A DNA stretch of 64,000 nucleotides from Amycolatopsis sp. CA-126428 (GCF_002904335.1 NZ_PPHF01000082.1:1-64000), one strand, 5' to 3'; numbered from the stretch's first letter, positions 7,653 to 18,062 are shown. Notes: generated by a model from the sequence alone, not told the origin. Translations and numbers: made by a program.

Positions 7653-8445
7653 ACTCCGGGCTCAGCAGGTCCTTCAGCGCCGCGGCGAACTTCGCCGGGT
7701 TCCGCTGCGGTGCCAGGTGTGACCCCGGCAGCTCGGTGAACGGCAAGCCCAGCTCCAAAGCCAGGATCTTCGCCGGCTGGTAGTGGTAGCGGCCCCGGCT
7801 GCCCTCGCCCGCCACCGGGAAGATCTCCGTGGCCGCCTTCCGCAACGCGCGCAGGTCCGGCAGGTAGTCGAAGAACTCCGTCAGCTCGCGGTCGAACAAC
7901 CGGATCCACTCGGCTTCGTGGGGGAGGCGCAGGTTCGGCAGGTTCGGCAGGGCCGCGCCCGCGATCGCGTCCGCGAAGCGCGTCACCGCGGCCATCAGCT
8001 CACCCGAACGGGCCAGCCGGACCTGTTCCGCCGCCGCTTCGAGCCAGCCGCTCGCGTCCGGCATCAGGTGGACCGCCGGGGGTTCGTGCGCCACCAGCGT
8101 CGTCACGCGGTCCGGGTGGCGGGCGACGAGGTCGAGGCCGATCAGGGCGCCCGCGCTGGAGCCGAACACCCGGGCCGGGCCGTCGGCCGCGTGGTCCAGG
8201 ACGGCGAGGGCGTCGTCCGCCTGCCGGGAAACCGGGACCGGGCCCGTCGTCGTGTCCGTGCTGCCGAAGTGGCCGCGGCGGTCGTAGGTGATCACGGTGT
8301 ACGCCGCGGACAGCTGCTTCGCCAGCGCGCGGTAGGCCTCGCCCGATCCGGTGCCGCCCGCGATCAGCAGCAGTGCCGGGCCCTCGCCGCCGCGGCGGAC
8401 GAGGAGCTCACCGTCCTCCACCGGGCAACGGCTTTCCGAGATCAT
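7648..8445 (-). CDS. Alpha/beta hydrolase
   Basis: 265 residues. Nucleophile elbow GSSAG at about residue 95, preceded by ITYDRRGHFGS, and a C-terminal GSHLAPQRNP with the probable catalytic His. Typical soluble alpha/beta hydrolase of unknown substrate. Start ATG 8445 (MISESRC) is preferred; an upstream in-frame extension to 8589 would overlap the divergent RidA-like gene. Single gene facing the 21-bp array. Confidence 0.82.
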   Translation of the reverse strand: MISESRCPVEDGELLVRRGGEGPALLLIAGGTGSGEAYRALAKQLSAAYTVITYDRRGHFGSTDTTTGPVPVSRQADDALAVLDHAADGPARVFGSSAGALIGLDLVARHPDRVTTLVAHEPPAVHLMPDASGWLEAAAEQVRLARSGELMAAVTRFADAIAGAALPNLPNLRLPHEAEWIRLFDRELTEFFDYLPDLRALRKAATEIFPVAGEGSRGRYHYQPAKILALELGLPFTELPGSHLAPQRNPAKFAAALKDLLSPES

Positions 8446-8488
8446 GCATCGAAGTGAAGCACAAGGGCCGCAAGCTAATGTGCGCGGT

Positions 8489-10056
<1,568 letters not shown>

Positions 10057-10072
10057 TCACTACCGCCAAAAC

Positions 10073-10086
10073 TAGAACGAGTTATC
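10073..10086. promoter_or_regulatory. KstR-like box upstream of fadA5
   Basis: TAGAACGAGTTATC fits the KstR pattern TnnAACnnGTTnnA with one end mismatch. On the other strand it reads GATAACTCGTTCTA, nearly the same as the box at 18039. It lies 44 bp upstream of the fadA5 start, suiting repression by a KstR-type TetR regulator relieved by sterol CoA-thioesters. Confidence 0.65.
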
Positions 10087-10226
10087 GTTTTGCGCAAGTC
10101 TGCGCAGGCTTGACCCCCTTCTTGATCTTCATTCGGTGAGCGCACGCTCACCTGGCATCATCGGTTAAGTAAACGGGTTTCACTTACGGTCTTCCGTTGG
10201 TTAACGCCGTATGCTTCAATCCAACT

Positions 10227-10240
10227 TAGAACGTGTTCCA
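10227..10240. promoter_or_regulatory. KstR-like box upstream of cyp125
   Basis: TAGAACGTGTTCCA is a full match to the KstR pattern TnnAACnnGTTnnA, 22 bp upstream of the cyp125 GTG start. It supports placing the start at 10262 rather than the in-frame ATG at 10211, which lies upstream of the box. Confidence 0.75.
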
Positions 10241-10261
10241 AGACGAACCGTGGGAGGCAAC

Positions 10262-11488
10262 GTGGCCGCTCCGCTCATCCCCGCCGGGTTCGACTTCACC
10301 GATCCGGATCTCTTGGCGGAGCGACTACCCGTCGCCGAGTTCGCCGAACTCCGGCGAACCGCCCCGGTGTGGTGGAACCCCCAGAAGCACAACACCGCGG
10401 GCTTCCGCGACGACGGCTACTGGGTCGTCTCGCGGCACGCGGACGTCAAGGAGGTCTCGCGCGACAGCACGCTCTACTCGTCGCGGGAGAAGACCGCCAT
10501 CATCCGCTTCGACGAGAACATGACCGAGGACAACCTCGAAGCGAACCGCCTGGTGCTGCTCAACATGGACGCCCCGCAGCACACCAAGCTGCGGCGGATC
10601 GTGTCGAAGGGCTTCACCCCGCGCTCCATCTCGAAGCTCGAGGACACGCTGCGGGATCGCGCCGAACGGATCGTTTCCGAGGCGAAGAAGAAGGGGACGG
10701 GCGACTTCGTCACCGACGTCGCGTGCGAGCTGCCGCTGCAGGCGATCGCCGAGCTGATCGGCATCCCGCAGGAGGACCGGCTGAAGATCTTCGACTGGTC
10801 CAACCAGATGGTCGCCTACGACGACCCCGAGTACGAGGTCGCGCCCCTGGAGGCGTCCACCCAGCTCATCGGCTACGCCTGGAACATGGCCGAGGACCGC
10901 CGCAAGTGCCCGATGGACGACATCGTCACGAAGCTGATCCAGGCCGACGTCGACGGCGAAGAGCTCGGCTCCGACGAGTTCGGCTTCTTCGTCATCCTGC
11001 TCGCCGTCGCCGGCAACGAGACGACGCGCAACTCCATCACCCACGGCATGAAGGCCCTCCTGGACCACCCGGAGCAGTGGGAGATCTTCAAGGACCAGCG
11101 GCCGAAGACCGCGCCCGACGAGATCGTCCGCTGGGCCACCCCGGTGATCGCCTTCCAGCGCACCGCCACCCGGGACACCGAGCTCGGCGGCGCGCACATC
11201 CGCCAGGGCGACCGCGTCGGCATGTTCTACAGTTCCGCCAACTTCGACCACGAGGTCTTCGACGAGCCGGAGAAGTTCGACGTCCTCCGCGAGGACAACC
11301 CGCACGTCGGGTTCGGCGGCACCGGATCGCACTACTGCATCGGCGCGAACCTGGCCCGGCTGCAGATCGACCTGATCTTCAACGCGATCGCCGACGTGAT
11401 GCCGGACATCACCGAGGCGGCACCCCCGGTCCGGCTGCGGTCGAGCTGGCTGAACGGCATCAAGCACTACCCCGTGCACTACGGCTGA
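10262..11488 (+). CDS. cyp125: Cytochrome P450 CYP125, steroid C26/C27 monooxygenase
   Basis: 408 residues. P450 hallmarks: I-helix AVAGNETTRNS, K-helix EIVRWATP, and heme loop HVGFGGTGSHYCIGANLAR with the Cys ligand near residue 359. The match to CYP125A1 is strong from memory (PAGFDFTDP, RLPVAEFAELR, VLLNMDAPQHTKLRRIVSKGFTPR, SSWLNGIKHY). CYP125 hydroxylates and oxidises the terminal methyl of cholesterol or cholestenone, starting side-chain degradation. The GTG start is backed by GGGAGG about 5 bp upstream. Its 3' end overlaps the convergent dienelactone hydrolase gene by 29 bp. Confidence 0.93.
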   Translation: MAAPLIPAGFDFTDPDLLAERLPVAEFAELRRTAPVWWNPQKHNTAGFRDDGYWVVSRHADVKEVSRDSTLYSSREKTAIIRFDENMTEDNLEANRLVLLNMDAPQHTKLRRIVSKGFTPRSISKLEDTLRDRAERIVSEAKKKGTGDFVTDVACELPLQAIAELIGIPQEDRLKIFDWSNQMVAYDDPEYEVAPLEASTQLIGYAWNMAEDRRKCPMDDIVTKLIQADVDGEELGSDEFGFFVILLAVAGNETTRNSITHGMKALLDHPEQWEIFKDQRPKTAPDEIVRWATPVIAFQRTATRDTELGGAHIRQGDRVGMFYSSANFDHEVFDEPEKFDVLREDNPHVGFGGTGSHYCIGANLARLQIDLIFNAIADVMPDITEAAPPVRLRSSWLNGIKHYPVHYG

Positions 11489-12041
11489 GGAACGCGGCGA
11501 CGCGCTCCCAGGTGAGTCCGGCCCCGGCCACGTCGTGGTCGGGGCCGTCCGCGTCGGTGTAGAAGTGGCCGAGGCCCGGGTAGGTGTACACCCGGGCGTC
11601 GGCGCCCGACCGCACGGCGGCTTCGCGCCAGGCCGCGACCTGCGCCGGCGGCGCGATCGGGTCGGGATCGGCGACGTGGACCTGCACCGGCAGGCCCGCG
11701 CGGTGCCCGGCCGGCAGCGCCCCCACCGCGTGCAGCAGCACGACACCGGCGGTGCCGGGCCGGTGCGGCAGCACGGTCTCGACGACCCCCGCCCCCATCG
11801 ACACGCCCACGAGCACCGTTTCCGCGGGCAGGTCGCGCACCGCGTCGCGGGCTCGCCGGGTGATGGCCTCCCAGCCGACGGCGTCCTTCACCGCGAAGCC
11901 CTCCTCGAGGGTCGCCGCCGTGCGGCCGGCGTAGAGGTCCGGGGTGGTGACGCGGTGCCCGGCCGCCCGCAGCCGGTCGGCGAAACCGAGTTCGACGGGC
12001 CGCAGCCCCAGCACGGAGTGGAACACCACGATGTCGCTCAC
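11460..12041 (-). CDS. Dienelactone hydrolase-family protein
   Basis: 193 residues. Alpha/beta hydrolase of the DLH family: VVFHSVLGL near the N-terminus, nucleophile elbow GVSMGAG with Ser where classical dienelactone hydrolases have Cys, an Asp in VADPDPIAPP and a His in YPGLGHFYTD. Cytoplasmic; substrate unknown. Converges with cyp125 with a 29-bp overlap and is divergent from the transglutaminase-like gene (35 bp). No KstR-like box is seen, so membership in the sterol module is doubtful. Confidence 0.82.
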   Translation of the reverse strand: MSDIVVFHSVLGLRPVELGFADRLRAAGHRVTTPDLYAGRTAATLEEGFAVKDAVGWEAITRRARDAVRDLPAETVLVGVSMGAGVVETVLPHRPGTAGVVLLHAVGALPAGHRAGLPVQVHVADPDPIAPPAQVAAWREAAVRSGADARVYTYPGLGHFYTDADGPDHDVAGAGLTWERVAAFLSRSARGSA

Positions 12042-12076
12042 GCGGCGATTCTGCCAGGGGGTGCCATGATGGGACG

Positions 12077-12868
12077 ATGCCTTCGCGAGCGACCGTCGAC
12101 GTCGAATTCGCCATCCACGTCACCCAGCCCGGGCCCGCGGCGATCTCGGTCTCCGCGGCGCACGCCGACACCGAGGAACTGCGCGTGTCCTGGCACGGGG
12201 ACAGCCGGTCCGTCGAGTTCCCGCACGGCACCCGGGCCGAGGTCTTCGACCTGCCCACCGGCGAGCACCAGATCACCTACCACGCCGAGCGCGCGCTCAC
12301 CGACGCCGAACCCGAGCTCGTCACGCTCGCCGACCTCGTCGTGTTCACCCGGCCGAGCCGGTACTGCCCGTCCGATCGCGTCGCCGGGCTCGTGCCGCCG
12401 GAGCTGCTCGGGATCGAAAACCCCGGGAAACAGGTCGAAGCCGTCGTCCGGCACGTCCACGAGCGACTGTCCTATGTGGTCGGTTCGAGCCGGCCCAGTG
12501 ACGACGCGATCGACACCCTGCTCGCCGGCGAAGGCGTCTGCCGGGACTTCGCGCACGTCTGCATCACCCTGTGCCGGTTCCTCGACATCCCCGCCCGCTA
12601 CGTCGGCGTCTACGCGCCCGGGCTCGCGCCGATGGACTTCCACGCCGTTTTCGAAGCCGCGGTCGACGGGCACTGGTACGTCTTCGACGCCACCCGGCTC
12701 GCGCCGCGGCAGACCATGCTGCGGATCTCCACCGGCCGCGACGCCGCCGACACCGCCTTCCTCGCCACGCTCGGCGGCGAGCTCGACTTCCTGGGCAGCA
12801 CCATCTTCGCGACGACGGACACCGCGCTGCCCGTCGACGACGGATCCGGATTGGTCGTTCTGGGCTGA
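12077..12868 (+). CDS. Transglutaminase-like protein
   Basis: 263 residues. An N-terminal beta domain (about 1-95) is followed by a transglutaminase-like core with the Cys-His-Asp triad: EGVCRDFAHVC (Cys about 158), PMDFHAVFEA (His about 193) and WYVFDATRLAPR (Asp about 208). Proteins of this type (COG1305) are thought to be cysteine proteases or amidases rather than cross-linkers. No signal peptide, so probably cytoplasmic. Start ATG 12077, 35 bp from the divergent DLH gene. Confidence 0.85.
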   Translation: MPSRATVDVEFAIHVTQPGPAAISVSAAHADTEELRVSWHGDSRSVEFPHGTRAEVFDLPTGEHQITYHAERALTDAEPELVTLADLVVFTRPSRYCPSDRVAGLVPPELLGIENPGKQVEAVVRHVHERLSYVVGSSRPSDDAIDTLLAGEGVCRDFAHVCITLCRFLDIPARYVGVYAPGLAPMDFHAVFEAAVDGHWYVFDATRLAPRQTMLRISTGRDAADTAFLATLGGELDFLGSTIFATTDTALPVDDGSGLVVLG

Positions 12869-12917
12869 TCCGCGTGTTGCCTGCGCAAAGACGGCTCAGG
12901 CTGGGTAGACAGTCTTC

Positions 12918-13940
12918 GTGAAGAGTTCCCCCAAGGCGCCGAGCCCCTGGGCCCGGGCGCGCGCCCGGTACCGGTGGCTGGACCACATCGCCCGCGCGAC
13001 CAACCGCTACATCGAGTCCGGCGGCTACCACTACGTCGCCTCGATCACCTACTTCAGCCTGCTGTCGCTGGTGCCGCTGCTGATGGTCGCCTCGTCGGTC
13101 GCCGGGTTCGTGCTGGCCACCCAGCCGGGCCTGCTCGACACGCTGGTGCACGCGATCGTCAGCACGCTGCCCGGCGGGCTCGGCGACAAGGCCACGGAAC
13201 TGCTCACCGGCTTCGTCGAGCAGCGGACCAGCGTCGGGGTGGTCGGCCTGGCCATCGGCCTCTACTCCGGCTGGAACTGGATGAACGCGCTGCGGGACTC
13301 GCTGACGGCGCTGTGGGGGCAGAACCGCTCGGACCAGTCGCTGCCGCGGCTGATCCTGGGGGACCTGCTCGCCCTGCTCGGCCTGACCGCGGCACTGCTC
13401 GTGTCGTTCACGCTCACCATCTCCGGCACCGCGCTCGGCAGCTACCTGCTCCGCCTCGTCGGTCTCGACGACACCAGCTGGGGGCACCAGCTCGTCTCGG
13501 CGTCGTCGGTGCCGCTGTCGCTGGTCGCGGACTGGCTGGTGTTCCTCTGGGTGCTCACCCGGCTGCCGCGGCAGAAGGTCGGCGTGCGCAGCGCGGTCCG
13601 CGGCGCGGTCGCCCTCGCCGTCGGGTTCGAGGTGCTGAAGCTGCTCGGCGGGTTCTACCTCCGGCTGATCGGCGACTCGCCGACCGGGATCGCGTTCGGC
13701 TCGGTCATCGGTCTCATCTTCTTCATCTCGCTGGTGGCACGGCTGCTCGTGTTCGTCACGGCGTGGACCGCGACCGGCTCGGACGCACCCCCGAAGCCGG
13801 TCCAGCCGCCGGCGCCGGTGGTGCTGGAGCCGGTCGTCGTGGTGGACCCGCCGATGGCCGTGCCCGCCACGGTCGGCGTGGTCACCGGCGTGCTCGGCAC
13901 CCTGCTCGCCCTCCGCTGGCGCCGCTCCCGTCGTGAGTGA
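12918..13940 (+). CDS. YihY/BrkB-family inner-membrane protein (paralogue 1)
   Basis: 340 residues from GTG. Family motifs: YHYVASITYFSLLSLVPLLMV in the first helix region, GLYSGWNWMNALRDSLTALWG, and six or so membrane helices up to about residue 280, then a Pro/Val-rich tail ending in another helix (VPATVGVVTGVLGTLLALRW). Function of the family is unsettled; it is not a ribonuclease as once annotated. The stop codon (13938-13940) lies inside a palindromic hairpin shared with the convergent ltp3. A second paralogue is at 41021-42193. Confidence 0.87.
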   Translation: MKSSPKAPSPWARARARYRWLDHIARATNRYIESGGYHYVASITYFSLLSLVPLLMVASSVAGFVLATQPGLLDTLVHAIVSTLPGGLGDKATELLTGFVEQRTSVGVVGLAIGLYSGWNWMNALRDSLTALWGQNRSDQSLPRLILGDLLALLGLTAALLVSFTLTISGTALGSYLLRLVGLDDTSWGHQLVSASSVPLSLVADWLVFLWVLTRLPRQKVGVRSAVRGAVALAVGFEVLKLLGGFYLRLIGDSPTGIAFGSVIGLIFFISLVARLLVFVTAWTATGSDAPPKPVQPPAPVVLEPVVVVDPPMAVPATVGVVTGVLGTLLALRWRRSRRE

Positions 13941-13973
13941 AAAAGCGCGTTCTAACCCGCTTTTCCACTCACG
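13932..13973. terminator. Bidirectional hairpin carrying both stop codons
   Basis: Arms CGTGAGTG (13932-13939) and CACTCACG (13966-13973) continue inward, after one mismatch, through AAAAGCG/CGCTTTT. The left arm holds the TGA of the YihY gene and the right arm the TGA of ltp3. The same layout recurs at 33212-33257. Confidence 0.8.
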
Positions 13974-15135
13974 AGGCGGGTTTCTCCGAGCCGACCAGCC
14001 ACATCGAGAAGTACTGCGACCCGCCGCCGTAGGCGTGCCCGAGCGCGCGGCGCGCGCCGTCCACCTGGTAGTCCCCGGCCCGGCCCATGACCTGCTTCGC
14101 GGCTTCGGAGAACCGCAGCATGCCGGACGCGCCGATCGGGTTGGAAGACAGCACTCCGCCGGACGGGTTGCACGGCAGCCGGCCGCCGATCGCCGTCTCG
14201 CCCTTCTCGGTGACCTTCCAGCCCTCGCCTTCGGGGGCGAAACCGAGGTTCTCCAGCCACATCGGCTCGAACCACGAGAACGGCACGTAGATTTCGGCGA
14301 CGTCCACTTCGGACATCGGGTCGGTGATGCCCGCCTCGGCCCACAGCGCGGCCGCGGCCTCGCGCCCGGCCCGCGGGTTCACCTGGTCGCGGCCGGCGAA
14401 CGTGGTCGGCTCGGTGCGCATCGCCGTCGCGTGGATCCACGCCGCGCCGCCTTCGACGGCGTCCCCGGCGGCCTCGTCGCCGAGCACCATCGCGCACGCG
14501 CCGTCGGACGACGGGCACGTCTCGTCGTAGCGGATCGGGTCCCACAGCATCTGCGACGCCCGCACCGACTCGACGGTGATGTCCGGCTGCCGCAGGTGCG
14601 CGAACGGATTGAGCGCGCCGTTGCGCCGGTCCTTCGCCGCGACGATGGCCCCGACGTGCTCGGGCGCGCCCGAGCGGCGGATGTAGGAGCGCACGTGCGG
14701 CGCGAAGTAGCCGCCCGCGCCGGCCCCGACCGGCATCTGGAACGGCGGCAGGATCGACAGCCCCCACATCGCGTTCGACTCGGACTGCTTCTCGTAGGCC
14801 ACGGTCAGCACGCGCCGGTGCACGCCCGACTGGATGAGCGACGCCGCCACCAGTGCCGTCGAACCGCCCACCGAACCGGCGGTGTGCACGCGCAGCAGCG
14901 GTTTCCCGGTCGCGCCGAGCGAGTCGGCGAGGAACAGCTCGGGCATCATCACGCCCTCGAACAGGTCCGGGGCCTTGCCGAGCACGACGGCGTCGATGTC
15001 GGCCCATTCGACCTGGGCGTCGGTCATCGCGCGGTCGATCGCCTCGCGCAGCAGGCCCGGCATCGAGACGTCCTGCCGCTTGGCGCGGTGGTGCGTCTGG
15101 CCGGTGCCGAGCACGGCGGTGAGCTGCTTGGTCAT
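13969..15135 (-). CDS. ltp3: Thiolase-fold lipid-transfer protein Ltp3 (probable steroid side-chain aldolase)
   Basis: 388 residues of the SCP-x/thiolase superfamily (VVLGKAPDLFEGVMMPELFLADSLG, HTAGSVGGSTAL, CPSSDGACAMVLGDEA, NPSGGVLSSNPIGASG). It does not show the paired catalytic Cys of true thiolases, as is usual for Ltp proteins that act as retro-aldolases. The gene order OB-fold, shorter Ltp, longer Ltp matches M. tuberculosis Rv3521-ltp4-ltp3 from memory; rhodococcal Ltp3/Ltp4 are tied to C24-branched sterol side chains. ATG overlaps the ltp4 stop (ATGA). Ends inside a shared hairpin. Confidence 0.85.
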   Translation of the reverse strand: MTKQLTAVLGTGQTHHRAKRQDVSMPGLLREAIDRAMTDAQVEWADIDAVVLGKAPDLFEGVMMPELFLADSLGATGKPLLRVHTAGSVGGSTALVAASLIQSGVHRRVLTVAYEKQSESNAMWGLSILPPFQMPVGAGAGGYFAPHVRSYIRRSGAPEHVGAIVAAKDRRNGALNPFAHLRQPDITVESVRASQMLWDPIRYDETCPSSDGACAMVLGDEAAGDAVEGGAAWIHATAMRTEPTTFAGRDQVNPRAGREAAAALWAEAGITDPMSEVDVAEIYVPFSWFEPMWLENLGFAPEGEGWKVTEKGETAIGGRLPCNPSGGVLSSNPIGASGMLRFSEAAKQVMGRAGDYQVDGARRALGHAYGGGSQYFSMWLVGSEKPAS

Positions 15136-16145
15136 CGGGCCTCCAGCACGGTCACCAGGTTCTGTTGCAGGGCCGGGCCGCTCGTCGCGTGGGCCACGGC
15201 CTTGCGGGATTCGCCGCGGTGGATCCGGACCGCGGCTTCGCCGATCCGGGCGAGCCCGGCGGAGAACATCGGGTTCGCGGCCAGCGCCCCGCCGGAGGGG
15301 TTGATCTTCACGCCGTCGCCGAGCCCGAGCGCGGTGCGCAGGATGAGCTCTTGGTGGGTGAAGGGGGCGTGCAGTTCGGCGAGGTCGGCGCCGTCGAGGT
15401 CCAGGGCCTTGGCCGCGGCTTCGGTGGACGGGCTCCGCGTCAAGTCGCGGGCGCCGAGCACGGGGGAGTCGACGCGGTGCTCGATGCCGGTGATCACCGC
15501 CGGTCGCTCGACGATCTCCCGCGCCCGTTCCACAGTGGACAGGACGACGACGGCGGCGCCGTCGGTGATCGGGGCGATGTCGTGCTTGCGCAACGGATTG
15601 GCGTAGTACGGCGTGTCGAGGAGTTCCGCGACGTCTTTGCCGGTCCCGCGCGCGGCCACCGCGGCGAGGTCCTTTTCGGACCAGAGCCCGGCCTCCAGGC
15701 CCAGCCGTGCCTGGATCCCGGCGATCGAAACCGAGTCCGGCCACAGCGGCGTGACGACGTACGGGTCGAGCTGCAGGGCGAGCACCCGGCGCAGCTGCCC
15801 GGCGCTGGACTTGCCGAAGCCGTAGACGAGCGCGGTCTCGACCTCGCCCATCTTGATCTTCAGCCACGCCTCGTACAGCGCCCAGGCGGCGTCCATCTCG
15901 ACGTGCGACTCGTGGATCGGCGGGAACGCGCCGATCGCGTCGACGGCGGCGATGAAGGAGAACGCGCGGCCGGCCAGGTAGTCCGACGAGCCGGAGCACC
16001 AGAACCCGATGTCCTGTTTGGACAAGCCGGTCTGCGCGAAGACCTCGGCGAAGATCGGGACGAGCATCTCCACGCCGTTGGTGGTGCCTGCGGTTTCGCG
16101 GACGTTGGGGGCCTTCGCGAAGCCCGCGATCGCGACGTCTGGCAT
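15132..16145 (-). CDS. ltp4: Thiolase-fold lipid-transfer protein Ltp4 (probable steroid side-chain aldolase)
   Basis: 337 residues, thiolase superfamily without the canonical catalytic pair: N-terminus DVAIAGFAKAPNVRETAG, DIGFWCSGSSDYLAGRAF, SHVEMDAAWALYEAWLKI, PITDGAAVVVLS and INPSGGALAANPMFSAG. Expected to work with Ltp3 and the upstream OB-fold protein as a multi-subunit aldolase that splits the C24-branched sterol side chain. Start ATG 16145 is 7 bp after the OB-fold stop and its stop overlaps the ltp3 start, so the three are one operon. Contains TCCACAGTGGA at 15529-15539 encoding S-T-V-E. Confidence 0.85.
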   Translation of the reverse strand: MPDVAIAGFAKAPNVRETAGTTNGVEMLVPIFAEVFAQTGLSKQDIGFWCSGSSDYLAGRAFSFIAAVDAIGAFPPIHESHVEMDAAWALYEAWLKIKMGEVETALVYGFGKSSAGQLRRVLALQLDPYVVTPLWPDSVSIAGIQARLGLEAGLWSEKDLAAVAARGTGKDVAELLDTPYYANPLRKHDIAPITDGAAVVVLSTVERAREIVERPAVITGIEHRVDSPVLGARDLTRSPSTEAAAKALDLDGADLAELHAPFTHQELILRTALGLGDGVKINPSGGALAANPMFSAGLARIGEAAVRIHRGESRKAVAHATSGPALQQNLVTVLEAR

Positions 16146-16152
16146 CAGGACC

Positions 16153-17166
16153 TCACAGGTGGTGGGCGAAGGTTTCGTAAGCCGCGTCCGGCTCGCCGGT
16201 CGGCTCGAAGTGGCTGATGTTCTCCAGCGACGTCCACCACTCCTCGCGCGGCTTCCACGCGGCGCGCACCCGCATCCCCATCTTGACGTCTTCGGCGGCG
16301 CAGCCCAGGACGAGGTGGAGGAAGGCGATGTCGGCGCCGTCGAGCAGGATGTACGCGGCGACGTACGGCGGCTTGATCCGCTGGCCGAGGAACGGGACGT
16401 TGACGATGCAGAACGTGGTGACGATGCCGGTGTCGGGCAGCTCGACCTCTTCGGTGGTCGGCACGCCATCGGTCGGGCAGGCCCCGCGCGGCGGGATGTA
16501 GACCTTGCCGCAGGCGGGGCACCGCTGGCCGATCAGCTTCCCTTCGGCGAGCCCGCGCAGGTAGGTGCTCTCCTCGGGGGAGGCGGAGTGCATGTACTTG
16601 AGATGAACCGGCGTGATGACGACACTGACCGGCGCACCCTCTTCCCGGTCGGCGACCGGGGGAGCGGGCTCGGTGGGCGTGGTGTCCTCGGCGTCCACGG
16701 GCAGGAAGTAGGCGATGTCGCGGATGTGCCCGACGACCTCGTCGGCCCAGCGCACGCGCACCCGCTGTCCACTGTGGATGTTGCCGGGCTCGCCGGCGTC
16801 GACCGCGTGGAGCATGGCGGTGTCCGCGCCGTCGAGCTTCACGAGCGCCCAGGCGAAGGGCCGGCTCAACGGCTGCCCGTCGAGAGGCTCGGGGCACCAC
16901 GACCACGAGACGACGGTCCCCTCTTCGGCGACCGGCACGAACTCGCTGAGCTGTTCGGCGGTGACGGGGTCGTACTCGACCGGCGGAACGTGCACCCGGC
17001 CATCGCTGCCACGGACGCCTTCGATCCGGCGATCACGCAGCGCGGCGACGAACCGGCCGAGGACGGGCCCGGTCGAGCGGGTGTAGTCGAAGCCGACGTT
17101 CAGCGGTGCCGCTAGTGGTGTCTCGGTCACATCGTTGAGTGAAACACGTTCTTGTTGTGCCGACAA
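16153..17166 (-). CDS. Double OB-fold/zinc-ribbon (DUF35) partner of Ltp3/Ltp4
   Basis: 337 residues. Two OB-fold modules are visible: one at about 60-155 (VVSWSWCPEPLDGQPLSRPFAWALVKLDGAD) and one at 200-325 that starts with a rubredoxin-like zinc ribbon CPACGKVYIPPRGACPTDG. DUF35 proteins bind thiolase-like aldolases and are needed for activity (as ChsH2 is for Ltp2). The gene sits first in the operon with ltp4 and ltp3, as Rv3521 does from memory. Start is TTG 17166, chosen because GGAGG lies 4 bp upstream. KstR-like boxes lie upstream (17196) and, more weakly, inside codons 5-9 (17140). Confidence 0.85.
   Translation of the reverse strand: MSAQQERVSLNDVTETPLAAPLNVGFDYTRSTGPVLGRFVAALRDRRIEGVRGSDGRVHVPPVEYDPVTAEQLSEFVPVAEEGTVVSWSWCPEPLDGQPLSRPFAWALVKLDGADTAMLHAVDAGEPGNIHSGQRVRVRWADEVVGHIRDIAYFLPVDAEDTTPTEPAPPVADREEGAPVSVVITPVHLKYMHSASPEESTYLRGLAEGKLIGQRCPACGKVYIPPRGACPTDGVPTTEEVELPDTGIVTTFCIVNVPFLGQRIKPPYVAAYILLDGADIAFLHLVLGCAAEDVKMGMRVRAAWKPREEWWTSLENISHFEPTGEPDAAYETFAHHL
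17140..17153. promoter_or_regulatory. Weak KstR-like box inside the OB-fold gene start
   Basis: TGAAACACGTTCTT keeps AACnnGTT with one end mismatch to the KstR pattern. It overlaps the first codons of the OB-fold gene if translation starts at TTG 17166, or lies 10 bp upstream of an alternative GTG at 17130. Confidence 0.4.
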
Positions 17167-17195
17167 GGTGCCTCCGTGGAGCAGGTCAAGATGAA

Positions 17196-17209
17196 TAGAA
17201 CGCGTTCTC
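17196..17209. promoter_or_regulatory. KstR-like box upstream of the OB-fold/ltp4/ltp3 operon
   Basis: TAGAACGCGTTCTC matches TnnAACnnGTTnnA except the last base; the inner GAACGCGTTC is a perfect palindrome. It lies 29 bp upstream of the TTG start of the OB-fold gene and just beyond the 3' end of echA19. Confidence 0.7.
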
Positions 17210-17211
17210 GG

Positions 17212-18000
17212 TCAGCGGCCCTTGAAGTCCGGCTTCCGCTTCTCCGAAAACGCCCGCGGCCCCTCCTTGGCATCCTCCGAAGCGAACACCTCGATCCCGT
17301 ACTGCGAGTCCAGCTTGAACGCCTCTTCCTCGTGCAGCCCCTCGGTGTCCCGCATGGTCCGCAGGATGGCCCGCACCGCCACCGGCCCGTTCGCGTTCAC
17401 CAGCTCAGCCAGCTCCAAGGCGCGAGAGAGGGCGGTACCGTCCGGCACCACGTGCCCGATCAAGCCGATGGCCAGCGCCTCCGCCGCGGTCAGGTGGCGG
17501 CCGGTCAGCAGGATGTCCGCGGCCAGCGTGTACGGGATCTGACGTGGCAGCCGGACCGCCGACCCACCCATCGGGAACAGGCCCCAGCGCGCCTCCGACA
17601 CGCCGAAGCGAGCCGACGCGCCCGCCACCCGGATGTCGGTCCCCTGGAGGATCTCGGTGCCGCCCGCGATCGCCGGGCCCTCGACCGCCGCGATCAGCGG
17701 TTTCGTCAACCGGCGGCCCTTCAGGAGCCCCGGGATGCGCGAAGGGTCGAACTTGCCCGACGCGAACGACTCCGACGGCGAGTTGCGCGACATCGACTTC
17801 AGGTCCGCGCCCGCGCAGAACGCGCCGCCCGCGCCGGTCAGGATGCAGCTGCGGATCGAGTCGTCGGAGTCCACGCGGTCCCACGCGGAAACCATGATCG
17901 ACATCATCTCGCCGGTGATCGCGTTGCGCGCCTCGGGCCGGTTCATCGTGACGACGAGGGTCTGCCCCTCCTGCGTCACCAGCGCGTGCGGTTCACCCAC
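17212..18000 (-). CDS. echA19: Enoyl-CoA hydratase EchA19 (steroid side chain)
   Basis: 262 residues, crotonase family. Oxyanion-hole stretches [11 protein letters not shown] (about 65-75) and [18 protein letters not shown] (about 115-132), [16 protein letters not shown] at the C-terminus. From memory it aligns closely with M. tuberculosis EchA19 ([30 protein letters not shown]), which hydrates side-chain enoyl-CoA. Start GTG 18000 is chosen because AGGAGG lies 6-7 bp upstream and the length then equals the family. Divergent from fadD19 with a KstR-like box between. Confidence 0.9.
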   Translation of the reverse strand: MGEPHALVTQEGQTLVVTMNRPEARNAITGEMMSIMVSAWDRVDSDDSIRSCILTGAGGAFCAGADLKSMSRNSPSESFASGKFDPSRIPGLLKGRRLTKPLIAAVEGPAIAGGTEILQGTDIRVAGASARFGVSEARWGLFPMGGSAVRLPRQIPYTLAADILLTGRHLTAAEALAIGLIGHVVPDGTALSRALELAELVNANGPVAVRAILRTMRDTEGLHEEEAFKLDSQYGIEVFASEDAKEGPRAFSEKRKPDFKGR

Positions 18001-18038
18001 GGAAGACCTCCTGAAGGAGCAGTACCATTGCCCGGAAC

Positions 18039-18052
18039 GATAACATGTTCTA
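18039..18052. promoter_or_regulatory. KstR-like box between echA19 and fadD19
   Basis: GATAACATGTTCTA matches AACnnGTTnnA, with G for the first T; inner AACATGTT is a perfect palindrome. It lies 38 bp upstream of the echA19 start and covers the ATG at 18045, arguing that fadD19 starts at GTG 18063. Confidence 0.68.
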
Positions 18053-18062
18053 CTTTGAGGGC

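Noticed and set aside
13969-16145. Ltp3 and Ltp4 as degraded thiolases
   Set aside because: Missing thiolase Cys residues are normal for Ltp-type aldolases; both frames are intact and coupled to the OB-fold gene.
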